A stretch of DNA of 64,000 bases from Mycoplana rhizolycopersici (GCF_013378445.1 NZ_JABXYK010000021.1:1-64000); one strand, 5' to 3'. Shown: positions 1-8,283, counted from the stretch's first letter. Notes: generated by a model not told the origin, from the letters alone. Translations and numbers: made by a program.

Positions 1-463
1 CTTGAGACGATCGCCACAATGAGTGATGATCAGCTCATCAACTTGCCTGCTGCAAGTTGACCCGTTCCCGGCCCTGTCCGGAAAGCTCGAGGATCGCCCG
101 AGCTACACCACTCCCTGGGACATCATCCGCACCGGGCATTGAGGGGGCGAAATGGCTGATAAGCGGCAACGGTCGATTGACCGTATACACAGTGCCTCGA
201 TGCCGCACGAGGCCATCGCTAAGCCGCCCCCTTGATGCATCCGATCGAAGATCGTGACCTACGGGCGGTCAAGCAAGTTGGTGTCAAATTCCTGACGGAG
301 CGAGAGATTTGAGGTAGGGAGAGACTTCGCCGCCCCTCGACGGGCCCCGCACTCTCTCTCATCTTTTTTTAGGGGGGGGGCGGCTATTGGGCAGCTACTG
401 CCGGCACTTGACGCGATAGCCATTGCATTAATGTCTTGTCCGAAACACCATCGGCTTGTGCAG
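1..463. other. Intergenic stretch with no convincing gene
   Basis: No reading frame here has both a good ribosome site and protein-like composition. Frame 1 is open from the window edge to a TGA at 58-60 and could be the last 19 codons of a gene cut by the boundary. Further fragments (ATG 152 to TGA 235; ATG 235 to TGA 312) look at most like decayed remnants. A homopolymer block (seven T, then A, then nine G) lies at 364-380. Confidence 0.4.
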
Positions 464-823
464 CTACCGTCCCGACCCGCGTTTCACGCCGGCGCGGCGC
501 TGCTTGCGTGTCGCCCACCAGATGGCGAGCTTGCGGCGCTGGCGGCGGATGAGCGGCGAATCGTGCGACAGCACCAGAAGGCCAAGCGGGATCATCCAGA
601 AGCCGAGTACGGGCAGAAACCCCAGCATGCCGAAGAAAATCAGCACGAAGCCGATCACCATCCGCAGCGCGCGGGACTGCGGAAGCTTCCAGCGGAACGG
701 CCCGATGACAATCTCATGCGTGCGATGATCGATGCCGAAATGGGTTTTTGACGTGTCTTTTGGTTTCATCCGCTCGCTTCGCAATTCAGGGATGCCGGAT
801 TTCCGGGCATTTGCGTGAGACAT
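464..823 (-). CDS. Small inner-membrane protein, PGPGW-like hypothetical
   Basis: A 119-aa protein of unknown function. The first 50 residues are polar. A hydrophobic stretch at about residues 54-84 can form two closely spaced membrane helices around a Gly/Pro turn (LGFLPVLGFWMIPLGLLVLS), reminiscent of PGPGW-type small membrane proteins. The C-terminus is strongly basic (many Arg/Lys) and probably cytoplasmic. The start is supported by AAGGA six bases upstream on the minus strand. It is convergent with nothing close and diverges from tRNA-Asn. Family assignment is by pattern only; the biochemical role is unknown. Confidence 0.7.
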   Translation of the reverse strand: MSHANARKSGIPELRSERMKPKDTSKTHFGIDHRTHEIVIGPFRWKLPQSRALRMVIGFVLIFFGMLGFLPVLGFWMIPLGLLVLSHDSPLIRRQRRKLAIWWATRKQRRAGVKRGSGR

Positions 824-879
824 CTGGTTCCTTCTCCACAGTCAATCAAGGAGGAGGCGAATTTTTCTGAAAAAACCGC

Positions 880-908
880 TTGGCAAATCGGTTCAGCGTT
901 TGTATTAC
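880..908 (+). promoter_or_regulatory. Probable sigma-70 promoter of tRNA-Asn
   Basis: TTGGCA (880-885) and TATTAC (903-908) are separated by 17 bp and end 26 bp before the mature tRNA 5' end, a normal place for a tRNA promoter. The call rests on sequence match and spacing. Confidence 0.55.
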
Positions 909-934
909 GCGCTCACTCCGCAGCGAGCGGATGA

Positions 935-1009
935 TCCCTGGTAGCTCAGCGGTAGAGCATTCGACTGTTAATCGACAGGTCGCCGGTTCGAATCCGGCCC
1001 GGGGAGCCA
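935..1009 (+). tRNA. tRNA-Asn (anticodon GTT)
   Basis: A 75-nt cloverleaf. The acceptor stem TCCCTGG pairs with CCGGGGA (one T-G pair). The D-arm carries TAGCTCAGC-GGTAGAGC, the anticodon loop is CTGTTAA with GTT at 967-969, and the T-arm carries GGTTCGAATCC. CCA is encoded at 1007-1009. A promoter lies upstream and a terminator ten bases downstream, so it is a single-gene transcription unit. Confidence 0.97.
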
Positions 1010-1018
1010 GTTTCTGAA

Positions 1019-1048
1019 GGGCTGCGCCACAACGGCGCGGCCCTTTTT
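1019..1048 (+). terminator. Rho-independent terminator of tRNA-Asn
   Basis: The 10-bp stem GGGCTGCGCC / GGCGCGGCCC (one G-U pair) has a 5-nt loop and is followed at once by TTTTT. It lies 10 nt after the tRNA CCA. Confidence 0.85.
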
Positions 1049-1184
1049 CATTTTCGCCCTATCATCGCGTCTGTGGAACTCTGGACGACCCGTGGGTATT
1101 TACAGGCCATCCGGGACCGGGGTGATGGCGTGAACACGTTGTACGCGGCCCGACCGTCCACGAAGCATCGACGCGAGGATCGTG

Positions 1185-1490
1185 ATGGCCATTTCCCCCT
1201 CCCAATGCCGCGCTGCGCGGGCCCTGATCGAATGGACCGCGGAACGGCTTGCCAAGGCCGCCCGGCTGTCGGACCGCACGATCGTCGACTTCGAGCGTGG
1301 CGGCAAGGCGCCCCCGTCCGCCTCGCTGTCGGCGATCGAGAAGGCGCTTCTTGTGGCGGGCGTCGAAATGATCAGTGAAGACAGCGCCGGCCCGGGTGTG
1401 CGATTGAGGCAGGGCGGCAACGAGGAGCAGACGGAGGCATCGATGGAGACGGGCGGCAGGTCGAACAGGGCGGGCGAACGGATCAGATGA
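1185..1490 (+). CDS. XRE-family helix-turn-helix regulator
   Basis: A 101-aa protein. Residues about 6-62 form an XRE/Cro-type HTH: QCRAARALIEWTAERLAK, then ARLSDRTIVDFERG as turn and recognition helix, then SAIEKALLVAGVEMI. The tail is polar, Gly/Arg-rich and probably disordered. The ATG at 1185 follows GAGG; a GTG one codon earlier is the alternative. The stop overlaps the photolyase ATG (ATGA), so the two genes are translationally coupled. DNA binding is inferred from the fold; the target is unknown, but autoregulation or control of the coupled photolyase gene would fit. Confidence 0.8.
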   Translation: MAISPSQCRAARALIEWTAERLAKAARLSDRTIVDFERGGKAPPSASLSAIEKALLVAGVEMISEDSAGPGVRLRQGGNEEQTEASMETGGRSNRAGERIR

Positions 1491-2968
1491 GGACGGGCAA
1501 GGCGTTGATGGGCGATGCGGCCCCCGTGATCATGTGGTTTCGCCGCGACCTCAGGCTGCACGACAACCATGCGCTGGCCGCCGCCGCATCAAGCGGTCGG
1601 CCGGTCGTGCCGCTTTTCATACTGGAGGACGGCAATGACGGCGCGATGCCCTATGGTGCGGCGCAGGCATGGTGGCTGCACCGATCTCTCGAAGGTCTTG
1701 CGGCACGTCTGGAGGCGATCGGCAGCCGGCTGATTCTGCGGCGGGGCAGCACGGCCGATATTATTTTCGCCATCGCGGCCGAGACCGGTGCCGCCGCCGT
1801 CTTCTGGAATCGGCGCCACGACGCCTGCGGGATAGAGATCGACAGTGCGCTGAAGGCGGATTTGCGTGCGCGGGACATAGATGCACAGAGCTTTGCCGGG
1901 CAACTCCTGCATGATCCTACGCGCCTGAAGACGAAGACCGGCGGATCCTACAAGGTCTTTACGCCGTTCTGGCGCGCGCTGCAGCAGGGCGGAGAGCCCG
2001 ATACGCCGATAGACGCGCCGCAGTCGGTTCTCTCGCCGGCACGCTTCCCCGGCAGCGACCGTCTCGACGACTGGTCATTGCTGCCGACCAGGCCTGATTG
2101 GGCCAGCCGGTTTGGCGAGGTCTGGACACCGGGAGAAGACGGCGCGCAGGCGCGGCTTTCGGACTTCGTGGGCGATCGGATCGGCGACTATGGCCGTGCC
2201 CGCGATTTTCCCGCCATCGACGGAACCTCGCAGCTTTCGCCGCACCTGGCCTTCGGCGAGATATCGCCTGCTGTCCTGTGGCATTCCACCCGCCTCGATG
2301 ACAGCAGCCGCGGGACGGAGGGTGTGGTCACCTTCCGCAAGGAGCTCGCCTGGCGCGATTTCTCCTATCACCTGCTCTATCATCACCGAAAACTCGACCG
2401 CGAAAACATAGACCGCCGTTTCGACGTCTTCGAATGGCGCGAGGATGAGGAGTATTTTGCAGCCTGGACGAAGGGGCTGACGGGGTACCCGATCGTCGAT
2501 GCCGGCATGCGCCAGCTCTGGAAGCACGGCTACATGCACAACCGCGTGCGCATGATCGCCGCCTCTTTCCTGATCAAGGACCTGCTGATCGACTGGCGGC
2601 GGGGCGAACAGTGGTTTCGCGACACGCTTCTGGATGCCGATCCGGCTTCCAATGCGGCGAGCTGGCAATGGGTGGCCGGGTGCGGCGCGGACGCTGCCCC
2701 GTTCTTCCGCATCTTCAATCCCGTCCTGCAGGGGGAAAAATTCGATCCCGATGGCGCTTACGTGAAGACCTTCGTGCCGGAACTGGCGGAGATGCCGGCA
2801 AAGTACGTTCACCGGCCGTTCGAGGCACCGGCACCGATCCTCAAGCAAGCCGGCGTCGCTCTCGGGACCGACTATCCGCAGCCTCTCGTCGACCATCGCG
2901 CCGCGCGCGACCGGGCGATGCAGGCGTTCGCCCGGATCAAGGGGGTGCATGCGGACGAGGGGGACTGA
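1487..2968 (+). CDS. phrB: Deoxyribodipyrimidine photo-lyase (FAD, class I)
   Basis: A light-driven DNA repair enzyme that splits UV-induced cyclobutane pyrimidine dimers in the cytosol. The 493-aa length is typical. The N-terminal alpha/beta antenna domain begins VIMWFRRDLRLHDNHAL. The C-terminal FAD-binding domain contains TFRKELAWRDFSYHLL (about 283-298) and the hallmark block DADPASNAASWQWVAGCGAD (about 382-401) followed by FFRIFNPVLQ. Start 1487 overlaps the HTH gene; an in-frame ATG at 1508 with AAGG upstream is a good alternative. No in-frame damage is seen. A CPD-specific rather than 6-4 role is inferred from these class I motifs. Confidence 0.95.
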   Translation: MRTGKALMGDAAPVIMWFRRDLRLHDNHALAAAASSGRPVVPLFILEDGNDGAMPYGAAQAWWLHRSLEGLAARLEAIGSRLILRRGSTADIIFAIAAETGAAAVFWNRRHDACGIEIDSALKADLRARDIDAQSFAGQLLHDPTRLKTKTGGSYKVFTPFWRALQQGGEPDTPIDAPQSVLSPARFPGSDRLDDWSLLPTRPDWASRFGEVWTPGEDGAQARLSDFVGDRIGDYGRARDFPAIDGTSQLSPHLAFGEISPAVLWHSTRLDDSSRGTEGVVTFRKELAWRDFSYHLLYHHRKLDRENIDRRFDVFEWREDEEYFAAWTKGLTGYPIVDAGMRQLWKHGYMHNRVRMIAASFLIKDLLIDWRRGEQWFRDTLLDADPASNAASWQWVAGCGADAAPFFRIFNPVLQGEKFDPDGAYVKTFVPELAEMPAKYVHRPFEAPAPILKQAGVALGTDYPQPLVDHRAARDRAMQAFARIKGVHADEGD

Positions 2969-3098
2969 GGTCGGTCGAAAGACGCGAAATTATACCGGCG
3001 AAGGGTGGGCACAAGGAACGGAATTTCTTGCAAACCATTGCTTGCGGATCGAAAAGTCGCTCCCTAATCTATTGGAAAAATTGTGAGGCTCGCGAGCG

Positions 3099-4139
3099 AT
3101 GGCTATTCTTACCTCGGTACTGGACGCGATTGGCAACACGCCGCTGATCCGGCTGAAAGGTGCGTCGGAGGCGACGGGCTGCACCATTCTCGGCAAGGCG
3201 GAGTTCCTCAATCCCGGTCAGTCGGTCAAGGATCGCGCGGCGCTGTCGATCATCCGTGCAGCGGAGAAGGCGGGTCAGCTGCGCCCGGGCGGTGTGATCG
3301 TAGAGGGAACGGCCGGCAATACCGGCATCGGCCTGGCGCTGGTCGCCCAGGCGCTCGGCTACCGCACGGTCATCGTCATTCCCGAGACGCAGAGCCAGGA
3401 GAAGAAGGACGCGCTTAAGTTGCTTGGTGCCGAGCTCGTCGAAGTTCCGGCGGTGCCCTACAAGAACCCGAACAACTATGTGAAGCTGTCCGGCAGGCTC
3501 GCCGAGCAACTCGCCAGAACCGAGCCGAATGGCGCGATCTGGGCCAACCAGTTCGACAATGTCGCAAACCGCGACGCCCATATGGAGACGACGGCACCCG
3601 AAATCTGGCGCGATACCGATGGCAAGGTAGACGGGTTCATCTGCGCGGTTGGGTCCGGCGGTACGCTGGCTGGCGTCGCCGCAGGCCTGCGTGCGAAGAA
3701 TCCCCACATCAAGATCGGCCTTGCCGATCCCGAAGGCGCCGCGCTCTACAATTTCTATGCGCACGGCGAGATGAAGGCGACGGGAAGCTCGATCACCGAG
3801 GGGATCGGGCAGGGGCGTATCACGGCCAACCTCGAGGGCTTCACACCGGACTTCTCCTACCAGATCCCCGATTCGGAGGCGGTACCACACGTCTTCGACC
3901 TGATCGAGCATGAAGGCCTCTGCGTCGGCGGCTCTTCCGGCATCAACGTGGCCGGCGCCATCCGGCTGGCCAAGGATCTCGGGCCCGGCCATACGATCGT
4001 GACGATCCTCTGCGACTATGGTAACCGTTACCAGTCCAAACTCTTCAATCCGGACTTCCTCGCGTCGAAGGGCCTGCCTGCTCCGGCATGGCTGACGAAG
4101 ACGTCGGGGATCAAGGTCCCCTACCAGGCCGTTGATTGA
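3099..4139 (+). CDS. cysK: Cysteine synthase A (O-acetylserine sulfhydrylase)
   Basis: A cytosolic PLP enzyme making L-cysteine from O-acetyl-L-serine and sulfide. The 346-aa sequence has the fold-type II signature: the PLP lysine in NPGQSVKDRAA (about residue 44), the substrate loop GTAGNTGIG, a phosphate-binding GSGGTLAG loop and GGSSGINVAGA. The substrate loop reads TAGNT where the usual CysK has TSGNT. The protein is about 20-25 residues longer than enterobacterial CysK because of an insert near NPNNYVKLSGRL. The next gene starts 3 nt after the stop, forming a unit with alaX, sseA and a GNAT gene. A weak promoter candidate (TTGCGG-17-TAATCT) ends at 3070. Confidence 0.95.
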   Translation: MAILTSVLDAIGNTPLIRLKGASEATGCTILGKAEFLNPGQSVKDRAALSIIRAAEKAGQLRPGGVIVEGTAGNTGIGLALVAQALGYRTVIVIPETQSQEKKDALKLLGAELVEVPAVPYKNPNNYVKLSGRLAEQLARTEPNGAIWANQFDNVANRDAHMETTAPEIWRDTDGKVDGFICAVGSGGTLAGVAAGLRAKNPHIKIGLADPEGAALYNFYAHGEMKATGSSITEGIGQGRITANLEGFTPDFSYQIPDSEAVPHVFDLIEHEGLCVGGSSGINVAGAIRLAKDLGPGHTIVTILCDYGNRYQSKLFNPDFLASKGLPAPAWLTKTSGIKVPYQAVD

Positions 4140-4142
4140 TCG

Positions 4143-4886
4143 ATGACAAAGCTCGTTGCCGCGCTCTTCCGCGACGATTTCTACCTGTCCACGACCGAAG
4201 CGGTGGTGACAGCGATCCATGAGGACGGCGGCATCGAGCTCGATCGCACCTGCTTCTATGCGACTTCAGGCGGTCAGCCCGGCGACACGGGCTTCCTCGA
4301 GCGTCTTGACGGCAGCAGGATAGCGCTCGGGCCGACGGTTCATGGCGCCGGCAAGGACGTCATCATCCACCGCCCTCTGGAAGCCGGCGTTCTGCCGGTC
4401 GTGGGCGAGACGCTGGTCGCCCATATCGACTGGCCGCGGCGCTACCGGCTGATGCGCATGCACACCGCCTGCCACCTTCTCTCCGTCGTCTGCCCGTTCC
4501 CGATCACCGGTGCCGCCGTCGGCGAGGACGAGAGCCGGGTCGATTTCGACATGAGCGAGACAATCGACCGGGACGAGGTGACGGCGCAGTTGATGAAGCT
4601 CGTCGAAGAAAACCATCCGATCTACGTCCAGTGGATCACCGACGAGGAACTTGCCGCCAATCCGAACATTGTGAAGTCGAAGAACGTTCGCCCGCCGATG
4701 GGCCTTGGCCGCGTCAGCCTCGTCTGCATTGGTGAGAATTCGTCCGTCGACAGCCAGCCATGCGGTGGAACGCATGTTTCTGAGACCCAGGAGGTCGGCG
4801 CGATCCACATTTCCAAGATCGAGAAGAAGGGCAAGGAGAATAGACGCTTCCGCATCCGCTTCGGAACGCCTTCGTCCGCCCCTTAA
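4143..4886 (+). CDS. AlaX-type alanyl-tRNA editing protein
   Basis: A free-standing homologue of the AlaRS editing domain. This family hydrolyses Ser-tRNA(Ala) (some also Gly-tRNA(Ala)) in the cytosol. The 247-aa protein starts with the beta-barrel region (FYATSGGQPGDTG, about 39-51) and carries the zinc motif HTACH (HxxxH, about 105-109) and the second zinc element CGGTH (about 206-210), so all expected metal ligands are present. It lacks a synthetase domain. It lies 3 nt after cysK and 11 nt before sseA. Editing activity is inferred from the motifs; substrate preference is not visible. Confidence 0.9.
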   Translation: MTKLVAALFRDDFYLSTTEAVVTAIHEDGGIELDRTCFYATSGGQPGDTGFLERLDGSRIALGPTVHGAGKDVIIHRPLEAGVLPVVGETLVAHIDWPRRYRLMRMHTACHLLSVVCPFPITGAAVGEDESRVDFDMSETIDRDEVTAQLMKLVEENHPIYVQWITDEELAANPNIVKSKNVRPPMGLGRVSLVCIGENSSVDSQPCGGTHVSETQEVGAIHISKIEKKGKENRRFRIRFGTPSSAP

Positions 4887-4897
4887 GGAGCAGATTT

Positions 4898-5752
4898 TTG
4901 ACCGCCGCCAAAAGCAAGTTCGTCGTCAGCCCGGACTGGGTACAAAAGCAGCTGGGTGCACCGGCATTCCGTATTGTCGATGCCTCGTGGTATCTGCCCG
5001 CGCAGAACAGGAACGGTGCGGCGGAATATGCCGCCGGTCATCTTCCGGGCGCTGTCTTCTATGACCAGGACGCCATAGCCGACCACTCCACCGGCCTGCC
5101 GCATAGCGTTCTCGCACCCGAGGCGTTTGCGCAGGCCATGGAGAAGCTCGGCATCTCCGATACCGATACGATCGTCGTCTATGACGGGCCGGGCATTTTT
5201 ACCGCGCCGCGCGTTTGGTGGCTGCTGCGCATCATGGGCGCGCGCAACGTCTTCGTCATGGACGGCGGTCTGGACGGCTGGAAGCGAGACGGACGGCCGC
5301 TTGAGACCGACCTGCCGGAGCCGGCCGTCGGCCATTTCCGGCCGCAGTTCAACGAAGCAGCGATCACCTCCTACGATCAGATGTTTGCCATCGTATCCCG
5401 CGGCGGTCGCCAGATTGCGGATGCGCGTAGCGCCGGTCGCTTTGCCGGAGAGGAGGCCGAGCCTCGTGCGGGGATGCGCTCCGGCCATATGCCCGGAGCC
5501 CGAAGCATGCCGTCGGGGTCCTTCTCGGTCGATGGCAGGCTGAAGGATCTGGACGGGTTGAAGGCCACCTTCGAGGCTGCCGGGATCGATCTGGCGGCAC
5601 CGGTGGTGACGACCTGCGGTTCGGGTATCACGGCGGCGATCATCACGCTGGCGCTGCATTCCCTCGGTCACGAGGACAACACGCTCTACGACGGCTCGTG
5701 GTCGGAATGGGGCGCACGCTCGGACACTCCGGTCGTCACCGGGCGGGGTTGA
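4898..5752 (+). CDS. sseA: 3-mercaptopyruvate / thiosulfate sulfurtransferase
   Basis: A two-domain rhodanese that transfers sulfur from 3-mercaptopyruvate (or thiosulfate) to an acceptor. The 284-aa protein has an inactive N-terminal rhodanese domain (ending near DGGLDGWKRDGRPLE, about 126-140) and an active C-terminal one with the catalytic-loop cysteine in TTCGSGITAA (about 237). CGSG(I/V)TA is the mercaptopyruvate-type loop. It starts with TTG, chosen because AAGGAG stands 7 nt upstream and no better ATG exists. It follows cysK and alaX, consistent with a role in cysteine sulfur metabolism. Confidence 0.93.
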   Translation: MTAAKSKFVVSPDWVQKQLGAPAFRIVDASWYLPAQNRNGAAEYAAGHLPGAVFYDQDAIADHSTGLPHSVLAPEAFAQAMEKLGISDTDTIVVYDGPGIFTAPRVWWLLRIMGARNVFVMDGGLDGWKRDGRPLETDLPEPAVGHFRPQFNEAAITSYDQMFAIVSRGGRQIADARSAGRFAGEEAEPRAGMRSGHMPGARSMPSGSFSVDGRLKDLDGLKATFEAAGIDLAAPVVTTCGSGITAAIITLALHSLGHEDNTLYDGSWSEWGARSDTPVVTGRG

Positions 5753-5756
5753 GACG

Positions 5757-6323
5757 ATGCCGTCGAAAAAGACGCCCGATGCGATATTGGCGCATATCAC
5801 CGAACTGCGCATGACCGCGCCGCCGAAGCAGAGCCTGCCTGTGCCGGTCAACATCCAGACCGCCATCATGCGGGTGCCGGAAATTCCGCTGGCTTACTAC
5901 CGCTTCCTCTATACCCAGGTCGGCCGACGCTGGCACTGGGTGGAGCGTCTGCGCATGGACGATGCAGCACTCGCGGCCATAGTGCATGACAAGCGCACGA
6001 CGGTATCGGTCCTCTACGTGGATGGCGCACCGGCCGGATTCTTCGAGCTTTTCCAGGGGGATCCGGATACGACGGAACTCGTGCATTTCGGCCTGTTCGA
6101 ACGCGCGCTCGGTCTCGGTCTCGGCAAGTGGTTCCTGCTGCAGGCACTCTATGCCGCCTGGGCAACGGCGCCGCAGGCGCTGACCGTCACCACCAACAAT
6201 CTCGACCATCCCCGCGCCCTGCAGCTCTACCAGATGTTCGGCTTTTCGCCGGTCGGCATGCGCGACGTCGAAGTGCGGCCGCTGTCGGACGCCGAACTGC
6301 TGGACCTCGCCCGTCGCAGCTGA
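5757..6323 (+). CDS. GNAT-family N-acetyltransferase
   Basis: A 188-aa protein with a GNAT acyl-CoA fold. Beta strands around SVLYVDGAPAGFFEL (about 83-97) precede the acetyl-CoA loop GLGLGKWFLLQAL (about 119-131). The C-terminal motif HPRALQLYQMFGFSPVG (about 149-165) is typical of the family. It starts 4 nt after the sseA stop, so it is the last gene of the cysK group. The substrate cannot be read from the sequence; an amino acid or thiol-related substrate would fit the neighbours, but that is inference. Confidence 0.85.
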   Translation: MPSKKTPDAILAHITELRMTAPPKQSLPVPVNIQTAIMRVPEIPLAYYRFLYTQVGRRWHWVERLRMDDAALAAIVHDKRTTVSVLYVDGAPAGFFELFQGDPDTTELVHFGLFERALGLGLGKWFLLQALYAAWATAPQALTVTTNNLDHPRALQLYQMFGFSPVGMRDVEVRPLSDAELLDLARRS

Positions 6324-6435
6324 ATGACCCGTTTTCGTTAAGGAAGATGAACGCCGGCCGAATGGCCGGTTCAGCGATGCTTCAAGCTGCATGCCTATCC
6401 TGGGTCGGCAATGAAACAGCTTGAGGAAACGTCCG

Positions 6436-6987
6436 ATGGATCGCCGTTCATTCCTGATCGCCCTTGCCGCTGCAGCGGCAGCACCGACCATCGCCAGTGC
6501 GCAGGAGACCCCCTCCGAGGACATGATCCTGCGTCGGCTGGATGCCGCACCGTCACGTCGCATGCGCGGCGAGGAGCGAGTGACCGTGCAGGAGTTCAAG
6601 CGCCGCCCGGAACTTCGCCGTGCGGCGCCCTCGATCGACATCCAGTCGATCAACTTCGCCTTCGGCTCGGCAGACATTCCGCGTTCTGAATATGGCAAGG
6701 TCAGGCAGATCGCGCGTGCGATGGAAAAGCTTCTTCGCCGCCGCCGCGGTGCACGGTTCCTGATCGAGGGGCATACGGACGCCGTCGGTTCGCCCTATTC
6801 AAACCAGATATTATCCGAGCGCCGTGCCGAATCGTTGAAATGGGTGCTTGTGCGTGAGTACGGCATTCCCCAGCGCGTGCTGGAGACGGTTGGCTACGGC
6901 GAGCAATACCTGCTTGTGCCGACCGAACGCGAGGAGTGGCGCAACCGGCGCGTGACGCTGCGCCGGATCGACGAGTTCGTGCGCTGA
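6436..6987 (+). CDS. OmpA-family protein with Tat-type signal
   Basis: A 183-aa exported protein. The N-terminus MDRRSFLIAL plus an Ala-rich core and ASA-Q cleavage site (about residue 22) matches a twin-arginine signal peptide. The C-terminal OmpA domain (about 70-180) holds INFAFGSADI, FLIEGHTDAVGSPYSN and LSERRAESLKWVLV, the family's diaminopimelate/peptidoglycan-binding core. There is no beta-barrel and no lipobox, so it is probably periplasmic and cell-wall attached. ATG 6436 is preferred over an in-frame TTG at 6421 because GAGG lies at 6423-6426. It is separated from the GNAT gene by 112 bp and is likely transcribed independently. Confidence 0.88.
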   Translation: MDRRSFLIALAAAAAAPTIASAQETPSEDMILRRLDAAPSRRMRGEERVTVQEFKRRPELRRAAPSIDIQSINFAFGSADIPRSEYGKVRQIARAMEKLLRRRRGARFLIEGHTDAVGSPYSNQILSERRAESLKWVLVREYGIPQRVLETVGYGEQYLLVPTEREEWRNRRVTLRRIDEFVR

Positions 6988-7170
6988 TCGTCGCTCCCGC
7001 CGCCGGAAAGCTCTTGCAAGCCGGCAGTGCGCATCGAAAGACGGGATGACGCACCGCGGCGGGCTGGAATCCGGCCACGGTTTGCGCCATAACGTGCCGG
7101 CTTCAATATCCGATGGCGTCTGCGGCGTTGGCATCGGGGCGCAGGGACGGATCAGGTACATCGGGCACGC

Positions 7171-8226
7171 ATGAAGAGCGCCAATCCCAGCATAGGCGAA
7201 TTGCTCGCCGGCCATGTTGATGTCGTCCACACGAAATGGCGCTTCAGCCTGCAAAAGCGCATCGTCGAGCTGAACGGGAGCAAATATGTGCTTTATCGTT
7301 TCCGCTCGAAGAAAATGATGCACAGGTTCGAGGACGCGCTCGCGCTTCTTTCCGGGGCAGGCGTTCCCGTGCAATCGGTCTGCGCGCGCACGTCCACGCT
7401 CGGTGAATATCTCAGGCACGGGCATTGGCTGGCCTTGTCCTATCTGTCCGGACATCCGCTGGGCAGAAGCCCGGGGCGGCTGCTGATGGCCGAGCTTGGC
7501 AAGGTCATGGCGAAGGTGAACGGCATATCGGGACCCCAAAGCCGGTCCCTGTTCAGCCGAAGGCGCCCTGAGCTGCCGCACCGCGCCTATCTCGAGATGG
7601 CGACAGGGCTGGACGAGAGGCAGCGCGAATGGATAGGCGCGAGCCTCGACAGGCTGCAACGACTGCAGGGCACGCAATTGACGCATGGCGATCTGTTCGT
7701 CGACAACATCATCGTGATGCCCGACAAAACGATCGGGCTGATCGACTACGAACTGATGGCCTATGATCATTCAGGCATCGAGCTGGCCGGCACGTTGCTG
7801 CGCTCGTTCTGCCGCAAGAACCACACGCGCCGGGCACTGGTCAGAGCCTACATGGCAGCCTGTCCGCCAAGATTGAAGACTGAGTGGAAGCAATATTGCA
7901 GGGACTTTGTGTTCGCGGCCGCGGCGCGGCTTGTGCTGGCGCGACAGGATCGGCTCCGGCACATCGCGAGAAAACAGCGTATTCTGGACTTGCGGAGCGC
8001 CCTGCCGTTCGGTCCGAAAACCGCCGAAGTTGCACGGCAGCGAAGGGCGTTTCAGGGCATCATCCGTTCGGCGAAGAAGAACGAGGAATACTATCTGCAC
8101 GTCCTGAGCACGATGATCGACATTTGTATCAAGAATGAGGGAATCGGTGCGGTGGCATTGCTGGACAAATGCGACCGGAGTTATCGGCGGACGATCGCAC
8201 GCCGTCAGGATGGCGTTAAGAGCTGA
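7171..8226 (+). CDS. APH/choline-kinase-fold phosphotransferase, unknown substrate
   Basis: A 351-aa protein with the aminoglycoside-phosphotransferase kinase fold. Visible are a catalytic loop THGDLFVDNI (Asp about 174, Asn about 178) and a metal-binding IGLIDYE motif (Asp about 192). The N-terminal lobe is short, with a possible ATP lysine in KYVLYRFRSKK. The basic C-terminal 100 residues have no recognised domain. It has no operon partner and weak translation signals; AT content and codon choice look slightly higher than in neighbours, so recent acquisition is possible but unproven. Candidate substrates include small amino alcohols or lipid-linked sugars; none is supported directly. Confidence 0.75.
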   Translation: MKSANPSIGELLAGHVDVVHTKWRFSLQKRIVELNGSKYVLYRFRSKKMMHRFEDALALLSGAGVPVQSVCARTSTLGEYLRHGHWLALSYLSGHPLGRSPGRLLMAELGKVMAKVNGISGPQSRSLFSRRRPELPHRAYLEMATGLDERQREWIGASLDRLQRLQGTQLTHGDLFVDNIIVMPDKTIGLIDYELMAYDHSGIELAGTLLRSFCRKNHTRRALVRAYMAACPPRLKTEWKQYCRDFVFAAAARLVLARQDRLRHIARKQRILDLRSALPFGPKTAEVARQRRAFQGIIRSAKKNEEYYLHVLSTMIDICIKNEGIGAVALLDKCDRSYRRTIARRQDGVKS

Positions 8227-8262
8227 AATCGGGTGGCTCGGCTGTCCCGTGCGCGGCATGCT

Positions 8263-8283
8263 TCTCCAAGCTAAAATTGGAGA
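8263..8283 (+). promoter_or_regulatory. Hairpin covering the ribosome site of the DUF1203 gene
   Basis: TCTCCAA (8263-8269) and TTGGAGA (8277-8283) form a perfect 7-bp stem with a 7-nt loop. The GGAG Shine-Dalgarno (8279-8282), 7 nt before the ATG at 8290, lies in the 3' arm, so folding would hide it. Confidence 0.4.

Noticed and set aside
431-751. A 106-codon plus-strand frame at the left edge
   Set aside because: Antisense to the small membrane protein gene, with Arg/His/Glu-rich composition and no start signal.
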